DNA of 7,006 bases from Acholeplasmatales bacterium (GCA_024690445.1 JAILPD010000091.1:1-7006), one strand, 5' to 3'; positions 1-6,554 are shown, numbered from the stretch's first letter. Numbers and translations are program-made. Notes: a model not told the origin generated them from the sequence alone.

Positions 1-2446
1 AATTTATGAGGCATTAGTAAGAATGTCTCAAAGCTGGAAAATGGGTGTTGAATTAATTGATATGCACGGTAATAATGGTTCAATCGATGGCGATGGACCA
101 GCAGCCATGCGTTATACTGAAACAAGATTATCAAAGAATGCTGATTTCCTATTAATGGATATCGATAAAAATACAGTTCCTTTTATTCCAAACTTCGATG
201 AAGAGGAAGTTGAACCAACTGTATTACCTGGTAAGTTTCCTAACCTATTAGTAAATGGTGCTATGGGTATTTCGTCAGGTTATGCAACATATATTCCTAC
301 ACATAATTTAAATGAAGTTGTAAATGCTATTATTGCAAGAATCGATAATCCAGAAATGACTATCGATGACTTACTAGAAATAATGCCAGGACCTGATTTT
401 CCTACAGGTGGTATAATCATGGGCCGTGAAGGTATTAGAGAAGCTTTTTTAACTGGTTCTGGTACTGTTACAGTTAGATCTAAATATTTAATTGAGGATA
501 TGCCAAATGGTAATAAGAGAATTGTTATTACTGAAATTCCTTATGATACATTTAAATCTAAGACAGTAGAAAGGATGACTCAATTAAGGATTGATGGTAA
601 GCTTCCTGATGTAGCTGAGGTTAGAGATGAATCAGGTAGAGATGGTTTAAGAATAGCTGTTGATTTAAAGAAGGACGCAAATCCAGAAGCTATTATTAAT
701 TATTTCTTCAAGAATACTGATTTACAAGCTAATATAAACTATAACATGGTATCTATTTGTGATAGACGTCCAATGAGACTTGGCGTATTACCTATCTTAG
801 ATGCCTATATTGCTCATCAAAAGGATGTAATTACTAATCGTACTAATTATGATTTAGCAAAGGCTAAAAAGAGATTACATATCGTTGAAGGCTTAATGAA
901 GATGATTGATATTGTCGATGAGGTTATTAAGACAATACGTGCATCTAAAAATAAGGCTGATTCTATTATCAATTTAGTTAACCAATTCGGTTTTTCAAAT
1001 GAACAAGCTGAGGCTATCGTAATGATGCGTCTATACTCTTTAACAAATCAAGATATTGAAGCGTTAAGAAATGAGTATGCAGAATTAACTAAGGCAATTG
1101 AAAGATTCAATAAGATATTATCTTCTCAAAAGGAATTATTAAAGGTTATTAAGGCTGAATTAAAGGATATGAATGAAGCCTTACCTACACCTAGAAAAAC
1201 AGAAATTAGAGATGAAAATGCTAATATTAAGATTGATGAGACTGATTTAATCTCTCGTGAACAAGTAATGGTATGTATTTCAAGAGATGGTTACTTAAAG
1301 AGAGCAAACCTTAAGGCATTTAATGCCGCTAAGGTAAATGGATTAAAGCAAGATGACTCAGTATTATATTTACATGAGGTATCTACACTTGATACATTAT
1401 TAATCTTTACAACATTAGGTAATTTCATTTACTTACCAGTTTATAAGATTCCTGAGGCTAAATTTAAAGATGTAGGTACATTTATATCTACAATCGTTAC
1501 AACTGCACCTAAGGAGAAATTTGTATCTGTATATTGCTTATCAAGCTTTGATGAAGGTAAGCAAGTATTATTAGTTACTAAGCAAGGTGCTATTAAACAA
1601 ACATTGTTAAATCAATTCCAAGTATCAAGATATACTAAGCCAGTAAGAGCTATGAAGCTTGCAAGTGATGATGAATTAGTATCAACAGATATTATTAAAG
1701 ACCCACTTGAAATTATGTTATTTACACATGATGCGGAGGCGTTACGTTTTAGAGCTACTGATGTTGCATTATATGGAACAAATGCTGGTGGAGTAAAAGG
1801 TATTACATTAAAGAAAAATGACTATGTTGTTAGTGCAATTTATACTAATAAGAATGATGATTTCGTAGTTGTTACATCTAGAAATACAGTAAAGCGTATG
1901 AAGGTTGATGATGTAATATTAACTAAGAGATCTAGAGCAGGTCAAAGAATTATTAAGAATGTAAAAGCTAATCCATATCAAGTAATTGATGCTGAAAAGC
2001 TTACTCCAAATCAATATAAGGAAAATGTTCCTATTTATCTAGTTTATAAGAATGGTAATGATCAGATAGATGCATTCTCATTAAAGTATAATGTATCAGA
2101 TTCTGGTAAGCAGATTGAAACTAATGTTGAAGGATTAAATGAGCTATTAAAGCTATTAATTAAGGAACCTTCAAAGGCTGATGTTGCACCATCACCTGAT
2201 TATCTTGAGGAGCAGGCTCCACTTACTGTATTTGATTCATATGATGATATGGTAGATGAAAAGCCTATTATGACTCCAAAGAGTGAAAAACAAGGCAATA
2301 TCTTTGATGAATTAGATGCTATTTTGGCTAAAGAAACTGGAAAACCTATTAATCCAACAGTTAGTGAAAATAGTGAATCTGATGATAAAAAGAATGAAAA
2401 AATAAAGTATACAAAGATATCATTATTTGATGATGATAACAATTAA
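1..2446 (+). CDS. parC: DNA topoisomerase IV subunit A (ParC), 5'-truncated by the window edge
   Basis: ParC is the DNA-cleaving subunit of topoisomerase IV, which with ParE decatenates replicated chromosomes. Reading is open from base 2 (IYEALVRM...), so about 80 N-terminal residues lie outside. The catalytic Tyr is the TAT codon at 113-115 in AAMRYTE, preceded by its partner Arg. The quinolone-determining Glu (Glu84 in S. aureus numbering) is present as GAG at 8-10; the neighbouring Ser80 position is not in the window. Counting from the Met at 23, residues ~35-250 finish the breakage-reunion core and ~265-390 form the coiled-coil/C-gate. QAEAIVMMRLYSLTN at 328-342 is ParC-like rather than GyrA-like. 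Residues ~415-700 are beta-propeller blades with no GyrA box (QRRGGKG), which also favours ParC. An acidic, Ser/Asn-rich tail of about 95 residues follows. It ends in TAA just before an intrinsic terminator. parE would be expected upstream but is not visible. Confidence 0.96.
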   Translation, partial: IYEALVRMSQSWKMGVELIDMHGNNGSIDGDGPAAMRYTETRLSKNADFLLMDIDKNTVPFIPNFDEEEVEPTVLPGKFPNLLVNGAMGISSGYATYIPTHNLNEVVNAIIARIDNPEMTIDDLLEIMPGPDFPTGGIIMGREGIREAFLTGSGTVTVRSKYLIEDMPNGNKRIVITEIPYDTFKSKTVERMTQLRIDGKLPDVAEVRDESGRDGLRIAVDLKKDANPEAIINYFFKNTDLQANINYNMVSICDRRPMRLGVLPILDAYIAHQKDVITNRTNYDLAKAKKRLHIVEGLMKMIDIVDEVIKTIRASKNKADSIINLVNQFGFSNEQAEAIVMMRLYSLTNQDIEALRNEYAELTKAIERFNKILSSQKELLKVIKAELKDMNEALPTPRKTEIRDENANIKIDETDLISREQVMVCISRDGYLKRANLKAFNAAKVNGLKQDDSVLYLHEVSTLDTLLIFTTLGNFIYLPVYKIPEAKFKDVGTFISTIVTTAPKEKFVSVYCLSSFDEGKQVLLVTKQGAIKQTLLNQFQVSRYTKPVRAMKLASDDELVSTDIIKDPLEIMLFTHDAEALRFRATDVALYGTNAGGVKGITLKKNDYVVSAIYTNKNDDFVVVTSRNTVKRMKVDDVILTKRSRAGQRIIKNVKANPYQVIDAEKLTPNQYKENVPIYLVYKNGNDQIDAFSLKYNVSDSGKQIETNVEGLNELLKLLIKEPSKADVAPSPDYLEEQAPLTVFDSYDDMVDEKPIMTPKSEKQGNIFDELDAILAKETGKPINPTVSENSESDDKKNEKIKYTKISLFDDDNN

Positions 2447-2452
2447 ATGAAT

Positions 2453-2483
2453 GGGAAATCTTGATAGATTTCCTTTTCTTTTT
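2453..2483 (+). terminator. Intrinsic terminator of parC
   Basis: GGAAATC (2454-2460) pairs with GATTTCC (2467-2473). A further U-A pair closes the loop to TGAT and a G-U pair extends the base. The stem is followed directly by TTTTCTTTTT. It lies 7 bases after the parC stop and separates parC from the next gene. Confidence 0.88.
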
Positions 2484-2510
2484 AGAAAGTATCTATAGAT
2501 GTACTTATAC

Positions 2511-2539
2511 TTGAAATTTCTATTATTTACATTTATAAT
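2511..2539 (+). promoter_or_regulatory. Sigma-A-type promoter of the S26-like gene
   Basis: A TTGAAA -35 (2511-2516) is separated by exactly 17 bases from a perfect TATAAT -10 (2534-2539). The predicted start is near 2546, giving a leader of about 30 bases. An AGTAT/ATACT inverted repeat (2488-2492 and 2507-2511) and a 10-base palindrome ATCTATAGAT (2491-2500) lie just upstream of or touching the -35. They could be an operator, but in AT-rich DNA this is weak evidence. Confidence 0.82.
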
Positions 2540-2560
2540 TATTATAGTATTTACTTTTCG

Positions 2561-2569
2561 AAAGGTGAG
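2561..2569 (+). promoter_or_regulatory. Ribosome binding site for the S26-like gene
   Basis: AAAGGTGAG contains AGGTGA, complementary to the 16S rRNA 3' end, and sits 7 bases before the ATG at 2576. It fixes that ATG as the start. Confidence 0.8.
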
Positions 2570-2575
2570 TTTATT

Positions 2576-3475
2576 ATGGCATCATATAAGAAGAAAAAAA
2601 CTACTGACGAAGAAAATTTAAATAGTGAGAATAATGAAGCTACCGTAGAAAATGAATCTGATTTTGATCGTAACAGTATGGAAACTGTTGTTAATAGAGT
2701 TAGAGGTGGCCTAGTAGGTGAATACAAGATTTTAGATGAAACAATTAATAAGCCTATGTTTAAAAAAGGCGATATTATATGTTTTAGAACACCTGCTAGA
2801 TTACAAAAAGGTGATTTCGTATTATACCAAGTTACTAAGGATTCAGATGATTATGCAATAAGACGTATCATAAAATTCATTGAGGAAGATATCTATGTTG
2901 CGGGAGACCATGAATCTGAATACCACATCATTCATCGTGAAGATGTAGTAGCTAAGGCATTATCAAGAGAAAGAAAAAATAAATGGTTAACATTAACTGG
3001 TTTTTCTAAAAAGAAAAAGTTCTATGTATTTAAAAAGGTTAAATTAGCTAAGCTTAGATTAGGTAATAGAGTTAGAACTAATGAGGATGATATTAATAGT
3101 GATGCATTTGAACAAGCTATGCAAAATGTTAATGCTCAGCAACAAGCAGTTCAAGAAAAACAAAAATATGTTATTACAATCGACCTTGATTCTGATTTAG
3201 CAGCTTTCTTAAATCCAGATGATCTTGCTAGAGAATGGTTAGAATCTGAAGGAAGCCAGGAATCTGAAGATGTTAGAGAAATTTATGTCGATGAAAATGG
3301 TAACCCTATTACTAAGGAAGAATATGAGGCTGCTTTAGAGGCTCAAGAGTTAGCTGTTGATGAAGAAGAAACAGAAGAAACTACTGATGAAGAAAGTGAA
3401 GAATCCGAGGAAGAACCCAAAAAAGAGGCTCCTGAAGAGGATTTACAAATTGGAATTGAAGATGATGATTTATAA
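2576..3475 (+). CDS. Soluble S26/S24 (signal peptidase/LexA-like) fold protein, predicted catalytically inactive, acidic C-terminus
   Basis: This 299-residue protein has no hydrophobic segment long enough for a signal peptide or membrane anchor. Residues 1-38 are charged and low-complexity. Residues ~45-130 follow the S26/S24 pattern: KPMFKKGDIICF (59-70), KGDFVLYQV (78-86), AIRRII (94-99), IYVAGDHES (106-114) and REDVVAKAL (121-129). They line up with the signal peptidase pattern of SMxPTL..GD, kGDivvf, KRVi, GDN and a closing G.V segment. The serine position is Ile57 and the general-base Lys position is Arg96, so peptidase activity is not expected. Residues 137-170 are basic (KKKK, KLAKLRLGNRVR), ~176-196 are Gln-rich and probably helical, and ~225-299 are strongly acidic, including YVDENGNPITKEEY (238-251). 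The cellular role is unknown. It forms its own transcription unit between parC and the nucleoside kinase. The fold call is from motif order only, and a diverged S24 regulator core is an alternative. Confidence 0.72.
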   Translation: MASYKKKKTTDEENLNSENNEATVENESDFDRNSMETVVNRVRGGLVGEYKILDETINKPMFKKGDIICFRTPARLQKGDFVLYQVTKDSDDYAIRRIIKFIEEDIYVAGDHESEYHIIHREDVVAKALSRERKNKWLTLTGFSKKKKFYVFKKVKLAKLRLGNRVRTNEDDINSDAFEQAMQNVNAQQQAVQEKQKYVITIDLDSDLAAFLNPDDLAREWLESEGSQESEDVREIYVDENGNPITKEEYEAALEAQELAVDEEETEETTDEESEESEEEPKKEAPEEDLQIGIEDDDL

Positions 3476-3500
3476 AAGCCGTAACTACGGCTTTTTATTT
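3474..3500 (+). terminator. Intrinsic terminator of the S26-like gene, overlapping its stop codon
   Basis: AAAGCCGT (3475-3482) pairs with ACGGCTTT (3487-3494) around the loop AACT, followed by a T-rich run (TTTTTATTTT overall). The 5' arm begins inside the TAA stop, so terminator and gene end are fused. Confidence 0.9.
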
Positions 3501-3526
3501 TGACTAGTTCATATAGTTTCGAGTAG

Positions 3527-3544
3527 CTATCTAGTAATCTAAAT
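3527..3544 (+). repeat. Intergenic repeat, copy 1 (CTATCTAGTAATC core)
   Basis: CTATCTAGTAATC at 3527-3539 is identical to 6616-6628. With one T/A mismatch the match continues through AAAT, giving 17 of 18 identical bases. Both copies are noncoding and lie about 25-60 bases downstream of a terminator. Function unknown. Confidence 0.5.
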
Positions 3545-3626
3545 CAGTTATTATGTAATATTTATTTTGTCATTTTGTTTTGATTACTAATTGTATTTTG
3601 AAATTGTTTTTTAATTTTCTGAAATG

Positions 3627-3635
3627 TGGTATAAT
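3627..3635 (+). promoter_or_regulatory. Extended -10 promoter of the nucleoside kinase gene
   Basis: TGGTATAAT is a perfect extended -10 (TGnTATAAT). The -35 region at the right distance is only a T run (TTTTTT around 3607-3612), so the promoter probably depends on the extended -10. The predicted start is near 3642, about 32 bases before the ATG. Confidence 0.75.
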
Positions 3636-3658
3636 AAACTAAATATAATCGGTTTATT

Positions 3659-3666
3659 GGTGGTGG
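3659..3666 (+). promoter_or_regulatory. Ribosome binding site for the nucleoside kinase
   Basis: GGTGGTGG ends 7 bases before the ATG at 3674. It is a G-rich, imperfect Shine-Dalgarno and the only candidate upstream of this start. Confidence 0.6.
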
Positions 3667-3673
3667 TTTTAAT

Positions 3674-5323
3674 ATGAAAATAGAGATTTTAGGAAAGAAA
3701 ATTGACTTAGATAAGCCAAAAAAAGTGTTTGAACTATTTGATGATCCTGATAAAAAATACATTTGTTGTTTAGTTAATAATAAACTAAAAGATTTGTCAT
3801 TTGAGGTAACAAATGATTCAAAAATTGAGCTTTTAGATATTACATCTTTAGATGGTGTAAATACTTATCAGGCAACATTAAGATATATTATCGCAATGGC
3901 TGTTAAAAATGTTTATCCAAAAGCTAAAATTAGTTTTAATTATAGTATTTCTAGAAGTATCTTTGCCTCAGTTAGTGGTTTAGGTAAGGCATTTTCTGCA
4001 GAAAACCTTTCAGTTATTAAAAATGAAGTAGATAGAATCATTGAAATGGACTATCCAATCATTTATAAAAAGGTATCTAAAGAAGAAACTATTAAGTATT
4101 TTAAGTCAATCGGATATAAGGATAAAGTAGCATCTATTAAATATCGTGTTCCAGATTGGTGCCATATGTATGAATGTGATGGCTACATGGATTATTTATA
4201 TACTTATTTAACACGTTCAACAGGCTATATTAAGTCATATGAGTTAAAACTTTATAGTCCAGGCTTTTTAATTAAATATCCAAGAAGAGAATTAGCCGGT
4301 AATATGCCTGAATTTAATGATGAAAGAGTATTTAGGGATGCGTTAAAAGAAGCTAATTTATGGGCACATAATGCTAAATGCGAGGCTGTATACCAGGTAA
4401 ATGAAATTATTGAATCTAAAAAGGCCTTAGAATTGATTAATATGTGTGAAACAAGACATAATAATCAATTGACTCATCTAGGTGATAAAATAGTCGAAAA
4501 TATCTATAATATTAAGCTTATTTGTGTTGCTGGACCATCATCTAGTGGTAAGACAACATTTACAAATAGATTGATTATAGAGCTAAAAACAAGAGGATTT
4601 GACCCATTCATGATAAGCTTAGATGATTATTATAAATGTAAGCTAGAAGAATATGCAATTGATGAAGAAGGTAACCCTGATTTCGAAAGCATTGAATCAC
4701 TAGATTTAGACTTGTTTGATAAAACTATTTTTGACCTAATTCAGGGCGTTGAAACACAAATTCCTAAGTTCAATTTTAAGACAAGAGAAAGAACGTTCTC
4801 TAAGCCTAAAAAATTAAGTGCTAATCAGCCGATTATTATTGAAGGTATTCATGGTTTAAATAAACTTATCGCACCATCAATACCTGATGAGAATAAATTT
4901 AAAATTTATATAGCTCCAATAGCCCAAAATAGAATTGATGCTCATACTCCAATATCTATTTCAGACATTAGATTATTAAGACGAATTGTTAGAGATAATG
5001 TAACAAGAAACATTAAGCCTATACAGACAATTAAGCAGTGGAGTCAGGTAAGACAAGGAGAATTTAAATGGATTTATCCTCATCAAAATAACGCTGATTT
5101 TGTCTTTAATTCTGAGTTATCATATGAAATATGTATTCTAAAAAAATATGCATTACCATTACTAGAAGAAATAAGTACTGAAAGTGAATGTTTTAGTACA
5201 GCAAGAAGACTAATAAAATTCTTGAAATTTTATAAAGAAATTAGTGATAAATGGGTGCCTTGTAATTCAATTTTAAGAGAATTCATAGGTGAATCAATAT
5301 TCTACACTGATGATATTGAATAA
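3674..5323 (+). CDS. TGS/SAD-domain nucleoside (uridine) kinase fusion protein
   Basis: This 549-residue protein has the usual length and layout of the 'nucleoside kinase' fusions found in Firmicutes and related groups. Residues 1-58 are a TGS-like domain (ACLVNNKLKDLS-type signature, here CCLVNNKLKDLS, ending in ELLDITS). Residues ~60-220 resemble the second additional domain (SAD) of threonyl-tRNA synthetase, with MDYLYTYLTRSTGYIKSYEL at 172-191. Residues ~280-490 are a P-loop uridine kinase/phosphoribulokinase-like domain: Walker A GPSSSGKTT at 287-295 (Lys293), SLDDYY at 315-320, IIIEGIHGLN at 387-396 and the lid-like RRIVRD at 436-441. The kinase motifs are intact, so NTP-dependent phosphorylation of a nucleoside such as uridine in the cytoplasm is the expected activity; the exact substrate cannot be read from the sequence. 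The SAD lacks the HxxxH and CxxxH ligands of editing domains, so tRNA editing is not expected. It is monocistronic, with its own promoter and terminator. Confidence 0.92.
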   Translation: MKIEILGKKIDLDKPKKVFELFDDPDKKYICCLVNNKLKDLSFEVTNDSKIELLDITSLDGVNTYQATLRYIIAMAVKNVYPKAKISFNYSISRSIFASVSGLGKAFSAENLSVIKNEVDRIIEMDYPIIYKKVSKEETIKYFKSIGYKDKVASIKYRVPDWCHMYECDGYMDYLYTYLTRSTGYIKSYELKLYSPGFLIKYPRRELAGNMPEFNDERVFRDALKEANLWAHNAKCEAVYQVNEIIESKKALELINMCETRHNNQLTHLGDKIVENIYNIKLICVAGPSSSGKTTFTNRLIIELKTRGFDPFMISLDDYYKCKLEEYAIDEEGNPDFESIESLDLDLFDKTIFDLIQGVETQIPKFNFKTRERTFSKPKKLSANQPIIIEGIHGLNKLIAPSIPDENKFKIYIAPIAQNRIDAHTPISISDIRLLRRIVRDNVTRNIKPIQTIKQWSQVRQGEFKWIYPHQNNADFVFNSELSYEICILKKYALPLLEEISTESECFSTARRLIKFLKFYKEISDKWVPCNSILREFIGESIFYTDDIE

Positions 5324-5346
5324 CGGACTCAAAAAGTCCGTTTTTT
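5322..5346 (+). terminator. Intrinsic terminator of the nucleoside kinase gene, overlapping its stop codon
   Basis: AACGGACT (5322-5329) pairs with AGTCCGTT (5335-5342) around CAAAA, with a run of six Ts from 5341. The stem starts inside the TAA stop. Confidence 0.9.
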
Positions 5347-5360
5347 AAGTGCTTAAAATA

Positions 5361-5389
5361 TAGAATTTTAAAAACGATTTTGATATAAT
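5361..5389 (+). promoter_or_regulatory. Extended -10 promoter of the Fic-like gene
   Basis: TGATATAAT (5381-5389) is a perfect extended -10. The -35 at 17-base spacing, TAGAAT (5361-5366), matches the consensus at only 3 of 6 positions. Transcription should start near 5395-5397. This places the ATG at 5394 at or before the start site and favours the downstream GTG as initiator. Confidence 0.75.
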
Positions 5390-5405
5390 TAAAATGATAT
5401 ATTGT

Positions 5406-5412
5406 GAGGTGA
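5406..5412 (+). promoter_or_regulatory. Ribosome binding site that selects a GTG start
   Basis: GAGGTGA is a strong Shine-Dalgarno with 6 bases between GAGGTG and the GTG at 5418. The in-frame ATG at 5394 has no Shine-Dalgarno and coincides with the predicted transcription start. Confidence 0.75.
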
Positions 5413-5417
5413 ACAAG

Positions 5418-6509
5418 GTGAAATGTTTATCAAACTTAAGTAGATTAAATTATCCATCAGATTTGGTGTTTGATATTGGTCGTCTATATTCATATAAGGG
5501 CAAGGATTTTTATTATGAGGATGTCCTAAAAAGTGAGTTAGATTCAAGAATTAAAAACACTATCGAAAAGGATACAATCTATGCCGCGAAATTATTGAAA
5601 TTAGATATTACAGATAGTAGATTAAAACTACTAGTAAAAAATGATTCTGAGCCTAGAGAAAAGGATGGAAAAAAGGATGAATTTATAGTTGCTAATCTAA
5701 AAAATGTATTCAAAATTATCCAAACTAGAGGTACAAATCTTAATATCGATGACAATGAATTCCTACATCTGGCTGTAAAAATATTTGAAGGCTATAGAGA
5801 TGTTAGATATAAAACTGAGATTCAATATGTACAAGTTAATCTTTTAAAAGAGAAAAAAATAATATCAAAAAGAGATACAATGAGCGAGTGCATGAAGCTA
5901 TATATTAAGAGTTCGACAGACCTTAAAATAGATCCAACAATGGTCGCAGTAAATGCATATATCGACTTGTTACATGAAGATGTATTTGATTATGAGAATG
6001 ACTTTTTATCACTTATGATCATGTACTGTTTGTTAGTAAGTGAAAGATTTAACGTATTTAAGTATGTTAGTTTCTTTGAAAAATATACTCAAATGAAGGC
6101 CGAATTTGATAGCGCAACAGTCGCAGCAGGCTTCAATTGGGAGCATGGATATTCACAAACAGAGCTACTAACAAGAACATTAATCAAGCTTATGTTAGAT
6201 GGATATCAAGAAGTTGATAACATTGTTTTAGATAAAATTTATGATAAGGGCTTAAGAAAAATTGATGAAGTTCAGGGTATAATTATCCATTTTGAAAGTG
6301 ATACTTTTACAAGAGCAGACATCAAAAGAGAAGCTCCATATCTATCTGATTCGACTATAAATCGAGCTTTAGATAAGTTAAAAGAAGAGAACAAAATCGA
6401 GTCAATGGGAACTGGTAGATCAGCTAAATGGGTTAAGAAAAACACATCTGAGGTTATTAATTCTCGTTCTAAACAAATGAATATATTCACATTGCTAGAA
6501 GATGAATAA
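5418..6509 (+). CDS. Fic-family fold protein with degenerate active site (predicted pseudoenzyme) and C-terminal winged helix
   Basis: From the GTG start this is 363 residues; the in-frame ATG at 5394 would add eight. The full length matches the class of Fic proteins with an N-terminal inhibitory helix, a Fic core and a C-terminal winged helix. Visible landmarks are LYSYKGKDFYYE (23-34), AAKLLKLDITDSRLKLLV (56-73), where the inhibitory helix (SSxIEG-type) is expected, and IDP followed by a helix leading into DVFDYENDF (188-196). KYVS and a later FNW anchor the helices after the core. Residues 297-341 form a winged helix (TRADIKR, LSDSTINRALDKL, GTGRSAKWV). Intact Fic enzymes carry HPFx(D/E)GNGR and transfer AMP or similar groups to protein hydroxyls. 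Here the catalytic His is Asp188, the acidic residue is Tyr192, the last Gly and Arg are Asp195 and Phe196, and the inhibitory Glu position is Leu60. Catalysis is therefore unlikely. The reading frame is intact and well expressed by its signals, so it is not an obvious pseudogene. The tail contains QMNIF (353-357). A DNA-associated or regulatory scaffold role is inference. Confidence 0.78.
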   Translation: MKCLSNLSRLNYPSDLVFDIGRLYSYKGKDFYYEDVLKSELDSRIKNTIEKDTIYAAKLLKLDITDSRLKLLVKNDSEPREKDGKKDEFIVANLKNVFKIIQTRGTNLNIDDNEFLHLAVKIFEGYRDVRYKTEIQYVQVNLLKEKKIISKRDTMSECMKLYIKSSTDLKIDPTMVAVNAYIDLLHEDVFDYENDFLSLMIMYCLLVSERFNVFKYVSFFEKYTQMKAEFDSATVAAGFNWEHGYSQTELLTRTLIKLMLDGYQEVDNIVLDKIYDKGLRKIDEVQGIIIHFESDTFTRADIKREAPYLSDSTINRALDKLKEENKIESMGTGRSAKWVKKNTSEVINSRSKQMNIFTLLEDE

Positions 6510-6513
6510 TAGC

Positions 6514-6554
6514 AAAAAAGGGGCAAAAAACGGCTAAAAACTGCCCCTTTTTTT
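6514..6554 (+). terminator. Strong intrinsic terminator of the Fic-like gene, potentially bidirectional
   Basis: AAAAAAGGGGCA (6514-6525) pairs perfectly with TGCCCCTTTTTT (6542-6553), leaving a 16-base loop. The T run continues to 6554. The A run before the stem supplies a U tail on the minus strand, so it could stop transcripts from both directions. Confidence 0.92.

Noticed and set aside
2200..2442. Minus-strand ORF of 80 codons opposite the parC tail.
   Set aside because: It is a low-complexity Ser/Phe-rich shadow of the acidic ParC tail, without a Shine-Dalgarno.
1..2446. GyrA rather than ParC identity.
   Set aside because: No QRRGGKG GyrA box is present in the propeller, and the C-gate reads MRLYSLTN, the ParC-type form.
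3503..3535. ACTAG...CTAGT interrupted hairpin after the S26-like gene's terminator.
   Set aside because: The pairing is short with a 5-base bulge, and CTAG is common throughout this sequence, including coding parts.
3562..3762. Minus-strand ORF of 66 codons across the promoter and start of the kinase gene.
   Set aside because: It overlaps the promoter, Shine-Dalgarno and conserved TGS start of the kinase, and its Asn/Lys/Phe composition reflects AT-rich noncoding DNA.
6272..6526. Minus-strand ORF of 84 codons opposite the Fic-like C-terminus.
   Set aside because: It is a shadow of the winged-helix coding frame, and no promoter or ribosome binding site fits it.
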